Numbered from the stretch's first letter, positions 33,436-43,380 are shown. The stretch is DNA of 64,000 bases from Molanna angustata (GCA_963576475.1 OY754987.1:3818036-3882035); one strand, 5' to 3'. Numbers and translations are program-made. The notes: generated from the letters alone by a model not told the origin.

Positions 33436-33625
33436 TCTCGGACAACAAACAGGAATTATGTCTTATATTAATAAACACGCACCCAATAATAACTAGTTGT
33501 CACATTCTGGAGACTTACGATATTTATCGTAACACAATTAAAAACTTCGTCTTAACCGGGAACCGAACTCGGGAACCTTGGAACAGCAGTCAGATACCTA
33601 ACCAACTGAACCTCAAAGCACCACA
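33436..33625 (-). mobile_element. SINE S1, reverse copy
   Basis: GGACAACAAACAGGAATTAT, CACGCACCCAATAATAACTA, TTGTCACATTCTGGAGACTT and CAGTCAGATACCTAACCAAC are the complement of the S1 body and head. The copy is full length but decayed, with a deletion in the GACACAGTTTT region. Confidence 0.8.
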
Positions 33626-33654
33626 ACGGATTGATAAGGGATGTCAGTGAAAGA

Positions 33655-33800
33655 CATATTTGTTCAACGTTGCGGAAGCGCTGAAATCGATCACCGCCGA
33701 TGACAGGTCTTAAGCCCGGTGGGTGCCTGATAAGTCGGTTCTCCCATAAACATTATATGATAAATATATGTCTCCGTTTTGTCTCTGTTGAGAAATTTTA
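33655..33800 (+). mobile_element. Family F1 core, decayed
   Basis: GTTCAACGTTGCGGAAGCGC, GATGACAGGTCTTAAGCCCG and GTCTCTGTTGAGAAATT match the F1 core with more substitutions than other copies. Confidence 0.6.
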
Positions 33801-33922
33801 TTTATTTTATAGGTATTTTCGGCTTGAAAGCCGATTCTAAAAAACCAACAAGTATAAAAAAAGTTTAAACTTAAAATTTAAATTAAATTACAACAAACAT
33901 AAAAATATAAATTATAAATTAC

Positions 33923-34483
33923 AAGTTAAAAGATTTCAAGGCCAGCAAAACTCGCTGTGCACAACGCTATTGTCGTTCCAACCATAATGTATGCAAGTGA
34001 GACATGGGCATGGCAGAAGACGCATGAAAGTAAAATTAACGCTGTGGAAATGAGGTCCCTAAGACGAATGTGTGGTAAAACAATTTATGATAGGATAAGG
34101 AATCAATATATCAGAAGAGAATGTAAGATTGAAAGGGATATTTTGAGTAGAATGAAGATAAATGCTTTGCGATGGTTCGGACATGTAGAGAGAATGAACG
34201 ATGAACGACTGACAAAGAAAGTATACAAGGCTGAAAAGAGTGGAATGAGATGTAAGGGTCGACCTAGAAAGAGTTGGCATGATCATATAAATGAGATTTT
34301 GAAAGAGGGGAACATACGAAGTCAGAACAATAGGAGAGCATGTATGACGCGATGTATGAATGTAAATGAGGCAAAACAGGTATGTCAAGATAGAAGAGTC
34401 TGGCGTTCGGTTCTCTCTGCCTACCCCAAATAGGGAAACGGCGTGATGGTATGTATGTATGTATGTATGTAAGTTAAAAGATT
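33923..34483 (+). mobile_element. Recent 5'-truncated RTE insertion with 13-bp target-site duplication
   Basis: The insert (33,936-34,470) is bracketed by AAGTTAAAAGATT at 33,923-33,935 and again, identically, at 34,471-34,483. The inserted DNA begins inside the reverse transcriptase C-terminal region and ends in (ATGT)n at 34,447-34,470. Perfect duplication, an undamaged reading frame and a clean tail all mark a recent target-primed insertion. Confidence 0.93.
33939..34433 (+). CDS. RTE reverse transcriptase C-terminal fragment (open)
   Basis: The frame is open from the insertion edge (TCA AGG CCA at 33,939) to the stop at 34,431-34,433, about 164 codons. Seen motifs include YASETWAWQ, the RSLRRMCGKT block with RIRN, LRWFGHVERM, KGRPRKSWHDHI, and the terminal CQDRRVWRSVLSAYPK. 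This C-terminal region follows the RT domain in RTE-clade LINEs; the RT catalytic FADD motif and the APE endonuclease are absent because of 5' truncation. It could not mobilise itself. The internal ATG at 33,957 is fortuitous and there is no sign of a promoter. Closely related fragments lie at 56.8 and 62.3 kb on the minus strand. Confidence 0.9.
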   Translation, partial: RPAKLAVHNAIVVPTIMYASETWAWQKTHESKINAVEMRSLRRMCGKTIYDRIRNQYIRRECKIERDILSRMKINALRWFGHVERMNDERLTKKVYKAEKSGMRCKGRPRKSWHDHINEILKEGNIRSQNNRRACMTRCMNVNEAKQVCQDRRVWRSVLSAYPK

Positions 34484-34889
34484 AAAACTTCAAATTTAAG
34501 ATAAAAGTGAAACAAACATAATACTATCAATTATAAAACACTAAACATAATTAATAACAAAATACAATAATTACAAAATGTCAAAAACAACGATATAAAT
34601 CCAACAAAAATATTATTTTTAATTTGCGAAAAAAAAAGTAGTAAGTACTTTTACAAATCGAAACAAAAAGAGACAAATAATTATATGTTTCGTATACTCT
34701 TTAAATGGTATAATACTCATACGATTGATGAAAATTCATAGAAAGTACCTATTCGCTTTGTCAAATTCCTCTGGGCGAGTCTGCCTCTTCATAATAGGCA
34801 TGATGACTAATTTTGAAAAACTATCTCACGATGTTTTTACGCATTCACTGTTTTCAAATATATATACATTTCTACATAAAATAAAGGTT
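34484..34889. other. AT-rich non-coding stretch
   Basis: Nothing recognised apart from A-rich low-complexity sequence. Confidence 0.5.
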
Positions 34890-35280
34890 TAGTAGCAAAA
34901 ATCGCCATTTTAAAATCAAATTTGACATTTACGCCAAAAAACGCTTGTAGTATCATGGCGGCTGCCGACCCTGACGGTGACGTCACGGTATTGTAAACTG
35001 CATATCACTACTATATGTAATATATGTATTCTAGGACGATTTGTGTATTTATAATCAATTCAAAAGTGCATAAGTGTTGTGCGGTCCCTAAATGTACAAA
35101 CACGACGAAAAAAACACCTACTGAGGTATATGTTTTTGTCCCACGCGAAAAAAAAGAGAAATAAGTGATTAAATTTCGCACGGCGAGACATAAGTGTATT
35201 TTATTAAGTACGCGTTTACAATGAAGTACAGTATTTGTTCCCCCACTTTTAGCTCTCAATAATATAATATTTACCATTAT
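34890..35280 (+). pseudogene. Decayed THAP-type zinc-finger fragment
   Basis: From 35,072 the plus strand reads KCCAVPKCTNTTKKTPTEVY then VFVPREKKEK and a stop at 35,162-35,164; after a shift it continues with IKF and ARRDI. The spacing C-x(4)-C followed by a VP block and the IKF-ARR segment fits the THAP domain, a C2CH DNA-binding module used by P-element-type transposases and host regulators. The later Cys and His of the zinc site are not preserved in frame, and a base appears to be missing where the family's conserved Trp would be. The GC-rich upstream segment with TGACGTCACG (34,979-34,988) may be the 5' region of the same element. Confidence 0.6.
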
Positions 35281-35894
35281 TTAGGCAATAAGCATATAAA
35301 GAACTTCATTAATGTCCAAACGTCAAAATAGGCCATCATACGTTTCCCGCGTATGTTTTTAGCTTATGAACACATAATGTAGAGAGAAGAAGGAGCATAT
35401 TTTATCGATTTTCGAGATGTAAGTTGTATTTAAATTACAGATAAATAAAGTACTTATATGTACTTATTATTAAGTTTTTACGTTTCGAAATTCTGATGAA
35501 CAAAAGTCTTTGTTCGACGCAAAGAAATATCCGACCATCAAAAGTTCCATTCTAGTTAAGAGTAGTTAAGACAGGCAGAAAAATAACTACTATGGCTGCT
35601 ATTGCTAAAAATAACGATAGCAGATAAATATAGCTTGTTATTAACACAATACAAATAACGAGCGCTATGTAATAATTCGTATGCTGCTAAAATTGTAACG
35701 ATGTTTTAAAACGCATGCTTCGCGTAATCGCCGTCGTTTCGCGAATCGCTTCATTGCATGAAAAAAATATAGCTTGCTAGTTTAGTTTGGCAGTGACCAG
35801 CATCATAACATGTCGAACGTTCGTCAGCTCACCATCGCGTGACAAAATTGTAGAATACTAAAACTAAATTAGTTTACCATACGTTGCGAGCGTT
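35281..35894. other. Non-coding stretch
   Basis: No gene supported. The region is of mixed composition, with a few short CG-containing motifs. Confidence 0.45.
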
Positions 35895-35951
35895 CATTAT
35901 TTATTTATTTATTCAATAAGAACTAAGTTACATACAAAATACAATAAACTT
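35895..35951 (-). mobile_element. LINE tail fragment, reverse orientation
   Basis: TTATTTATTTATTTATTC followed by AATAAGAACTAAGTTACATA suggests the complement of a LINE 3' end with an (AAAT)n tail. It is short and non-coding. Confidence 0.4.
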
Positions 35952-36803
35952 AGGCCCGATATTACAGTCGGCCCTCAACTCATTGAGTTTGTTAAACTCA
36001 AGATTAATGTTAAGGGGAGATTGAATCCATTTCCGTATTACAGTGCAATATAACATGTCAGTTACTAAATCTTCAATTATAGACATATTTCACTTTTTCT
36101 GTGGTTATTATCTGTCAAATTTAAATAACCTCAAATAATACGAAATACAAAACGGGACGCTACGACTTTAAATACCATTGTTTTATTATCCAACATGGTA
36201 AATTTATTTTATTTTATTTTTATTTTTTCAAATTGAAGCTAACAATGTACAAAGAATAGTATATATGTATAAAAATATCAAATATAACAATTATCATCTC
36301 CGTACATCAATTATAAGCTTACAATACTATCATGATTTATTACAAAATACAGTCATATATACAAGATACAAAATCATATGTGTGTGTGAGGGTGTATATG
36401 TGTGAAGGTGTGTGTGTGTGTATGTGTGTGTATGTGTAAGTGTACATAAATTTAATTTTTTTCACCAAAATAATGCTTTTAAATGCCCATGTTCAATACG
36501 GCTGTCAGTTTGTTTTGTTGTGTGGCGCCACCGTCGATACAACTAACGCCTTTAGTGATACAACACTGAAACTACACACGTTGCCTAACGCCTCTAGTGA
36601 TAGAAACTGAAACTACACGAGTTGCCTAGCAAATGACAGTTGACTCACAGTTAAGTACTTAATCTGCCAGAAACGTTGAGTTAAATATTTGTCGTTTTAG
36701 TGACATATTTGAGGGAAGATTAGGCCTAAACGGACACTGTAATACGCTATATTTTTGTGAAACTTGAGTTTAGCTCTTAAACTGACACTGTAATACCGGC
36801 CCA
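35952..36803. mobile_element. TIR element with nested LINE 3' UTR
   Basis: Terminal inverted repeats are visible. The left end has GGCCCGATATTACAGTCGG and GAGTTTGTTAAACTCAAG; the right end has CTTGAGTTTAGCTCTTAAAC and ACACTGTAATACCGGCCC. Inside, 36,196-36,460 is a separate insertion (see next). A ~55-bp duplication with CGCCTTTAGTGATAC / CGCCTCTAGTGATAG lies at 36,547-36,630. No transposase is seen, so the element is non-autonomous. Confidence 0.7.
36196..36460 (-). mobile_element. LINE 3' UTR inserted into the TIR element
   Basis: TTTATTTTATTTTATTTTTA begins the complement of an A-rich tail. It is followed by non-coding sequence and GTGTGTGTG tracts, comparable to 14,080-14,420. It disrupts the TIR element, so it is the younger of the two. 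Confidence 0.55.
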
Positions 36804-36989
36804 TAGTATCCCCCGATAGGTAGGCGAGTATCTAGGTAAATTGAAACTATTTGCTTTGATGAATCCTTGTTCCATTGCTATTTTATTGTTTTGTTTTAGT
36901 TTTAAGTACCTAATTAAAATATTAATATATCAAAAACACCAAAATAAACATTGTCCAGACCGACAATTAATGCGTATATTGTATTGAAG

Positions 36990-37240
36990 ACTATCAGAAG
37001 AATTGACGCGACCATACTATGACGTCGTGCGCTCTGATTGTTTTTTCTCATAAAATGGCGGACTAACACATTTTGTATTTTTATATTTATAATATATTTA
37101 TTCACTCCTTTAAAATGAAAATAAGTACATTTTTTAAATCTTTATAACCTATTTTATTTTTTAAAATCATAATTTCAATGATTTTTTCTTACAGTCATCA
37201 CACCTATTACATAACATTCTATTTTTTTTTTAAATATATT
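36990..37240 (+). repeat. ~240-bp dispersed direct repeat, copy 1
   Basis: It aligns with 37,650-37,870: ATGACGTCGTGCGCTCTGAT, CATAAAATGGCGGACTAACA, CCTTTAAAATGAAAATAAGT and CATAATTTCAATGATTTTTT with CTTACAGTCATCAC. The 5' part, with a TGACGT/AATGGCGG combination, is also reminiscent of 34.96-34.99 kb. Confidence 0.75.
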
Positions 37241-37649
37241 AATCATAATATGTATATGAATTATAACAATTATCCCATATGTATATTAGATTCATCATAA
37301 TACATTGTGTATTTCCATTTCAACCTCATGTAACACTGTACAACTCCCACAAACAATATAATAACATCATTTTATTTTATAATCAAGCAATGAAAGCCAC
37401 CAAGTTATTTATTTCTGAAACGTTAAATATTCTCCACCACGTTACAATACTCGGTGCGTGTTATAACAGATGCGTCAACGATTCAATAGAGCGGATAGCG
37501 ATATTATTTGGTTTATCGTCCCAAATAAACCAAATAAATCAATAAATAAAAATAGCATGTTAAAAATAAGCAGCATATTCCATATAGCTTGTTATGAAAA
37601 AAATAGCCATTTCGAACAATACTACAGTTGACAGTAACAAACACAATTG

Positions 37650-37870
37650 ACAGTAACAATATGGTGACGTAATGCGCTCTGATTGGTGTTTCACATAAAA
37701 TGGCGGACAAACATATTTTGTATTTTTATTTTAATAATATTAATATTATTCGCTCTTTTAAAATGAAAATAAATATATTTTTTCAAATCTTTATAACATA
37801 TTTTATTTTATAAAATCATAATTTCAATGATTTTTTCTTACTGTCATCACGCCTATTATGCAATGGAAAT
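37650..37870 (+). repeat. ~240-bp dispersed direct repeat, copy 2
   Basis: It is the second copy of the preceding repeat in the same orientation, about 630 bp downstream, and differs by scattered substitutions and small indels. The two copies could be the ends of one element (LTR-like) or two insertions. The 400 bp between them encodes nothing recognisable. Confidence 0.75.
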
Positions 37871-37997
37871 TAGTCATCAGTGTCAAGTATTATGATATCA
37901 TTTAGGATCATAATTGTGTACAAATTGATATTGGACAATGTCGGACTCATTGATCACGTAAATCGTGGTCTAGCCAGTGAACATCAAACTTTTGTTT

Positions 37998-38420
37998 CTC
38001 TATTTTATTTTATTTTTTAAACATACAGTCTTACTTACTTTACTTTTTGTATGGCTACGGCTTTTCCTGCGCCTTTGGCTGCGTCATTGAGTAGTTCCCT
38101 TCAACACTCTTGGCTCCCGTTCGGCCAGCCACTTCACAGCTTCTGGAGTCGCCCTATGGATGTCCATCCAGTCTCCTTCATACCTCCGTATCGGGCACTC
38201 CTCTACTAGATGCTGGATATTTTGGCTTCTTGCTCCACAGTCACATTCTGGAGAATCCCTTTTTCCCCATTTCCACATTTGGTAGTTACATCGTCCTTGA
38301 CATGTACGAATTCTGTTTTGCTGAATCCAAACTTTTCGGGGAAGGTTATAACCTGGGACCCTTTCGTTAGGGTCAGTCCATACAGTATTAATAACAAGTT
38401 ACACATGACTAATATAACAC
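37998..38420 (-). pseudogene. LINE C-terminal fragment with CCHC-like motif
   Basis: On the minus strand the peptide reads FRTCQGRCNY, MWKWGKRDSPECDCG, then NIQHLVEECPIRRYEG and ends with a stop near 38,084. The pattern Cys-x-Cys...His-x(4)-Cys after an RT-proximal helix is the C-terminal motif of Jockey/R1-like LINE proteins. The frames on either side of about 38,275 are offset, so it is broken. The 3' edge at about 38,000 is A/T-rich (complement of an A-rich tail). Related fragments lie at 48.7 and 56.4 kb. Confidence 0.7.
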
Positions 38421-39065
38421 CCCATTAGAGGACCAATTAAAAACCTTTATTCTCAAGCACCGAATTAATAAACTCATCACTTGTACAGAATGTTAGGAAG
38501 TGTTTATTGTTACATTTTTTAATAAGTTTTTGGTACTTTTGTTGTAACCATATTTTTAATCATTTTGTATTAAGCACATTAATTAATGAATTATAATATT
38601 CCTATAAAAAATATTCCTTGTTCAGGAAAGTTTGCATTAACATATCTATAAACATTCATGTTCGTCTCATACCTATATGTTTTTTTTAATTTATACTTAA
38701 AAGCATTTTTATTTTTCGAGAACTTATTGTTTTTATCTTACTCTTCAATGGTTGAAAATTTTAAGATTGTTGAAAAATTGGGATTTCATTTTATCGACAG
38801 CAATGTAATACTTACCTATATCTTTTCAAGAACATACTGATTTTTTAAAATGTTTTTTTTTATTTACAGTATCAATTGCTTTTTACATACACACATTGTA
38901 ATACAAAATCATAGAAAAATAATAATATACCTACCTATATATTTAGAGAAAAAAATCATAATAATCAAATATAATACAAACAATTTATAAAAAAAAATTA
39001 GGAATTTAGGAATTTAGGAGGTAGGGGTATAATAAAAATAACATCGTTACATAATAATCAAATCG
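38421..39065. other. AT-rich non-coding stretch
   Basis: Nothing recognised. A short duplication GGAATTTAGGAATTTAGG lies at 39,000. Confidence 0.5.
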
Positions 39066-40040
39066 AATCGCTTAACACTTTCTTTCATAAAAAATCTGAT
39101 AGTTCTTTAATGCATAAAGTAATCTGTGAGGCGGACAAAAATTTAACAACATTAAATTTAAATGACGAGAATGCCAGTAACAATATTATAAATATAAATG
39201 ATGACCTTCTAAAATAATTCATTCTATACATCCAAAATTTCTCAACCAACCTTATGTTGACAAAATTTGGTCAAACAAATGGTTGAATATTGGTGATTTG
39301 GACGCGGATTTAGAAGGTTCTATAATAGCGATTCAGGATAGAGTAATAAAAACTAAAAATTATCAAAAATATATAATAAAAGACATAAATGTAGTAGTTG
39401 TAGGAAATGTTTGGCTTTTCCGGAAACAATCGAGCATATAATATCGGGCTGTTCTTTTCTCGCGCAATCAGAATATACATTTAGACATAATCAGGTAGCA
39501 AAAATATTACATCAAAATTTAGCTATTAAATATAAATTAATTGACGCGATAAACATAAAACCATATTATGAATATGATCCGATTTCATTTTTAGAAAATA
39601 ATAATATTTCGCTTTATTACGATAAAACAATATTAACTGACCGGTCAATTCAACATAACAGACCCGATTTAATAATACATGAAAAAATTAAAAAAATAAC
39701 ATATATTTGCGACGTGGCTATTCCAAATTCTAGTAATATTATAAAAACTTTTGATGAAAAAATTAGAAAATACACCGCTTTAGGTAACGAGATTAAAAGA
39801 CTGGCATTCTCATAAAATAATTATATTACCGTTCATTATTTCAGCCACTGGCATTTTTCCAAAATCGTTAATCCGTAATTTAGAAATTATAGATTTATCA
39901 AAAAACTTAATAATAAAAATGCAAAAAACGGTAATAATGAATACATGTAGAATCGTTAAAGATTTTTTAAACGTTAATATTCGGGAATCAGTAGGGTTGA
40001 TAGGTAGTATAGAGACCTCCTCAGAGCCTTATCCTTTGAT
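39066..40040 (+). pseudogene. LINE C-terminus with zinc knuckle and restriction-like endonuclease (R2/R4/Dong-like)
   Basis: Fragments in three frames form one protein: KFLNQPYVDKIWSNKWL then GSIIAIQDRVIKTKNYQKYI (39,230-39,375); CSSCRKCLAFPETIEHIISG followed by C, a CCHC knuckle (39,390-39,450); NRPDLIIHEKIKKITYICDV with AIPNS (about 39,655-39,735), which fits the PD...D core of the restriction-like endonuclease; and, after a frameshift near 39,808, VISA-type FIISATGIFPKSLIRNLE. The longest intact frame is 39,399-39,815. The RT domain is missing. LINEs with this endonuclease insert with some site specificity. The exact clade is not decided. Confidence 0.75.
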
Positions 40041-40343
40041 ATGTTAAGTATCTGGATGGGTGAACTATTCCCAATTGAAAGCTTGATGATGCGTTTGTTG
40101 CATTTTATTTTGCTCTTTTAAATAATTTACAATTTACGCATTGATCTGCTAATTCTTTTGAGGAAGTGTATAATGGTAGTAATAATAATTGAGTGTTATT
40201 ATTTGTAGTGCTTAATTGTTATTAATATCATTAGTAAATCGGCCAGCGCCGTATTTAAAAAAAAAAAAATATGTGAAGTATGTAAGTAAAAATAATTAAA
40301 CCATTTAATGATTCGGCGGATATTTTATGGTAGTTAATACTAA
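40041..40343. other. AT-rich non-coding stretch
   Basis: Possible 3' UTR of the preceding LINE. No further features seen. Confidence 0.4.
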
Positions 40344-40532
40344 CCATATTTGAATTATAGATGAGCTATAAACCACATGTTTTTTGAGTCACTACGCGAC
40401 ATGTTTCGGAAGCGCTGTCCTTCCATCGACCGGCCGCGGCGTGTCGAGATGGAAGGACAGCGCTTCCGAAACATGTCGCGAAGTGACTCAAAAAAACAAG
40501 TGGTTTATAGCTAATTTATAATTCAAATATGG
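40344..40532. mobile_element. Long palindrome with hammerhead-like motifs (Penelope-like terminus, putative)
   Basis: Arms 40,344-40,427 and 40,448-40,532 are near-perfect reverse complements (~85 bp) around the GC-rich spacer CCGGCCGCGGCG. In the right arm, GGAAG-GACAGCG-CTTCC (40,451-40,467) is followed by GAAACATGTCGCG, matching stem II, the GAAA box and an ACA/TGT minimal stem III of hammerheads. The 5' core reads TCGAGAT where CUGANGA is expected, so it is damaged. The left arm carries the mirror motif on the minus strand. Confidence 0.55.
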
Positions 40533-41019
40533 ATAGTTAAACCAATTTACAAATAAATTAGTATGACACATATTTTTTACTCAATATAAATAGTTATGTT
40601 TATAACAGTTTGACAAAGACTGTTTACAAATACATGATATGATTAAAGTTGGACATTACCCAACTATCATTTCATGGTGACCATAATTTATAGCCTAATT
40701 TTTATTTTCGATTTGATTTTGTCCTTTTATTAGGTAATGAACACCCCACACCTGTCGCTAGATGATCTAATTGTGGGACAAGTTAAAATGGAACAAATCA
40801 ACATAATATCATTGATTTATATGTACAATGCATAATATAGTGAAAATGAAGATAAATTAATAAGTATACCACTATTATCAAAATTTATTGTTTTTATTTA
40901 GGTAGGTACATACAGCAAAATCATTAAGTTTTTTAAAGATCTATTTTTGAAATATCTGTATTGATATTATGTAGTTGTTAGAAAAGAAGGAAAGGTCTAG
41001 CATCCTCTGCCCTTGGTGA
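40533..41019. other. AT-rich non-coding stretch
   Basis: A short F2-like fragment lies at 40,737-40,790 (ACACCCCACACCTGTCGCTA). No gene is seen. Confidence 0.45.
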
Positions 41020-41275
41020 ACTCTCTTACATCCTCGACTCTCTGAAGTACGCCAATTATCTTAAAAAGAAAGTCTTTGACGCTTGGGTTCTCCCGATACT
41101 GACATATGGCTGTGAAACTCTTGTGTTTACAAACAAAATACAACATAATTTAGCAGTAACACAAAAAACCATTTAATGGATAATGCTGGTTATTTCGTTA
41201 AGATATAGAAAAACTAACTTGCGTTTAAGAAAGAAAACCAATATAACCGACATTGTCAAAAAGGTTTCTGTGGGG
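41020..41275 (+). pseudogene. RTE/BovB-like LINE fragment (post-RT region)
   Basis: The plus strand reads KKKVFDAWVLPILTYGCETL followed by NLAVTQKTI, then a stop and a degraded RYRKTNLRLRKKTNI with DIVKKV. This is the segment following the RT domain in RTE-clade elements (compare KVFETCILPVLTYGLETL at 55.9 kb). At least one stop codon interrupts it. Confidence 0.75.
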
Positions 41276-41368
41276 TATTCAAATTAGGCACAATGATCTT
41301 TAATTGCAGTTTATTTTAACACAATTAAATTTAATTATAATTCAAGTATAACTAGTAACACATGAAAT

Positions 41369-42536
41369 CCAACTGTCGATAGCTATAGTATATATAGTTG
41401 AAGAATAAGTACCAAACTATAAACCCATAAATCCAAATTATTGAATATTTTAAGATATTTTGTTTTCTATACAGGCACCCAGGCTTGCTTTTTACCATCG
41501 TCGAAGGAATGATTGATGGGGGTTAGGTACTGTAGAGGTCGCCCCAGAAACAACTACATATATAGACCAGATAATCGGTGACGTGCGCTGTAGCAGTTAC
41601 AAAGAGATGAAGAGACTGGCGGACGATAGAGATAAGTGGAGGAATCGAGTGTTTGGTGCAGACCAATCCTAGGATTGTGACCAAGAAGAATAAAACACAT
41701 GTAGGTATGTAGGTACATATGTCAAGATAGGACAGTATGGAGGTCAGTCCTTTTTTCCTATACGGAATATGAAAAGAGCATGATGGTATTGATGTATGTT
41801 TGGAGATTAAATTTCAAACTATTAGGTCTTTTTACATATATGTGTATAGGCGATTACCATACAAATTGTATGAAGCGATGTCGTCACTAAATTCAATTTT
41901 TATAAAAAGTGATATAAAATTTTTTGAGATGTACTAAGTACTACAATGTTAACCTATATTTTTTGTAGAAAATTTAATTTTCTAGTTGGGGTCTTTCGGC
42001 TTTTTTCGATATGTTTTAAAAAAATTGTAAAATAAGGCAGCTAAACACATAAATTTATCATAAAAAAATATTTTTCATAGTAAAAAAGGTTTGAGAAACT
42101 CTGGAATTTTTTGAAAAAAAAACTAATTTGAGGTTTTATACTTGTCTATAATCATAACAATTTTCAGCGTTCTAGCTTTTATGGTTTCTGAGATATATGG
42201 AAAAATGAAGTAAAAACCCTTACTGAAACAAAAATTTAAAAATCTGAGTATAAAAGTTTTGTAGGCCTATAACTGTTTATATATTTTGAATTTTGTACTC
42301 TGTTAATTGAACGGATTAAAATTTATAAATTGGGGGATAAACAGAGACAAAAAACACACAAAATGTTCTACTTCAAATTCTGAATTCATCCATATATATT
42401 TATAGAACATATATTCTGCGAAGCGTCTATGTTGATGTTTTTGGCATGCAAAAAGTCCACTTCGTACACGCATCTTGGATTTAAACTGCCTCTTCCTTCA
42501 AGAGAATTACATTCTCTTGATCGAATCGACAGTTGG
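41369..42536 (+). mobile_element. ~1.1-kb TIR family T1, copy A
   Basis: The element is bounded by CCAACTGTCGAT (41,369-41,380) and its exact complement ATCGACAGTTGG (42,525-42,536). The interior shares long stretches with copies B, C and D: AGGTCAGTCCTTTTTTCC, CAATTTGTATGAAGC-type sequence, TATGGTTTCTGAGATATATG and TGTAGGCCTATAACTG. Near 41,730-41,790 it contains a fossil RTE C-terminus readable as ICQDRTVWRSVL. A stem (AGAGAATTACATTCTCT) lies just inside the right end. The 220-bp BovB fragment at 41,478-41,698 is a later insertion, absent from copy B. No transposase is seen. Confidence 0.75.
41478..41698 (+). pseudogene. BovB/RTE-like LINE 3' end inserted in T1 copy A
   Basis: The plus strand encodes GRPRNNYIYRP and, in a shifted frame, EMKRLADDRDKWRNRVFGAD followed by a stop, then the 3' end CCTAGGATTGTGACCAAGAA. 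The tail matches that at 17,050-17,115. Several stops interrupt the upstream part. Confidence 0.75.
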
Positions 42537-42744
42537 AATAAGTATAATTCCGTATTTCTAATATATATTTCAAATAATGCACACGTAAATATTAATGAAA
42601 CAGACTTTTATGAAAAATATGGTCACCCTTATTTGAACCGGATATTGATCTTGTGTATCTTGAGAATCATTTTACATTTCATCAACAATTACTATTGAAG
42701 TGTGGTGTCTCTACAAGATGGACATAAATATTTCAAATTAATAC

Positions 42745-42905
42745 ATAGGTACCATCATGTCGTGTCCGTAGTGGGGAAGTTGAGAGATCAGATCATATAT
42801 ATTATACGGAAAAAATCATACATTAAACTGTGCCTCTGTTGTCAATCGAACCCGAGACACTAGCTCACGAGTCATTTATCCAAATGAGCCACATTTCTTA
42901 CAAGT
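42745..42905 (-). mobile_element. RTE tail fragment followed by a tRNA-like SINE head
   Basis: Positions 42,750-42,800 (ACCATCATGTCGTGTCCGTA, GTGGGGAAGTTGAGAGA) are a decayed RTE tail. Positions 42,830-42,900 complement a tRNA-like head, with B-box-like sequence at TCAATCGAACCCGAGAC. It is of unassigned SINE family. Confidence 0.45.
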
Positions 42906-43186
42906 AGGAACCTAAAATTTAAGTATAATCATATCGACATCTTAAAAAGAAGGTAACGGAAAGTATTGCATTATGATTGTTTGTATTACCTCAGAACAGG
43001 CTTTGTATAGTGATGTAATAAATTCCATTATGATATTATTTTTTTTTGTTTTATAGAATTTACTGTACTATATTATGGAAATAGAAAAAAAAACAAAAAT
43101 AAAAACAAAAATAAAAACAAAAATAAACAAAAATACTATACTAGTGAATTATATCTTTATTGGTATTATAAAATTATTATGTAAAA
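42906..43186. other. Non-coding stretch with A-rich microsatellite
   Basis: An (AAAAACAAAAAT)-type A-rich microsatellite lies at 43,083-43,135. No gene is seen. Confidence 0.6.
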
Positions 43187-43380
43187 TAAATCATCCATTC
43201 ATTCAAACCATCACGTTTATCATGGCATATGCTACAATTCGGGGTAACCAGCGACAGATGTACGGTTGTGCTCCAACTTATACAAACAAGCACGACACGA
43301 GCGTGTATCCCAAAACACGATTCTCGTCTAACCTAAAAAGATACTGCATTCAGAATGGGTGAACTATGTTATTTTGCCTC
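43187..43380 (+). mobile_element. Interspersed family F2, 5' part
   Basis: CATCCATTCATTCAAACCAT, GGGGTAACCAGCGACAGATG, CTCGTCTAACCTAAAAAG and CATTCAGAATGGGTGAAC match the F2 reference at 19,470. The 3' half is missing. Confidence 0.75.

Noticed and set aside
34059..34388. A protein on the minus strand opposite the RTE fragment
   Set aside because: It is a shadow of the well-supported plus-strand RTE reading frame. The same applies to the plus-strand ORFs opposite the RTE copies at 56.9-57.35 and 62.2-62.96 kb.
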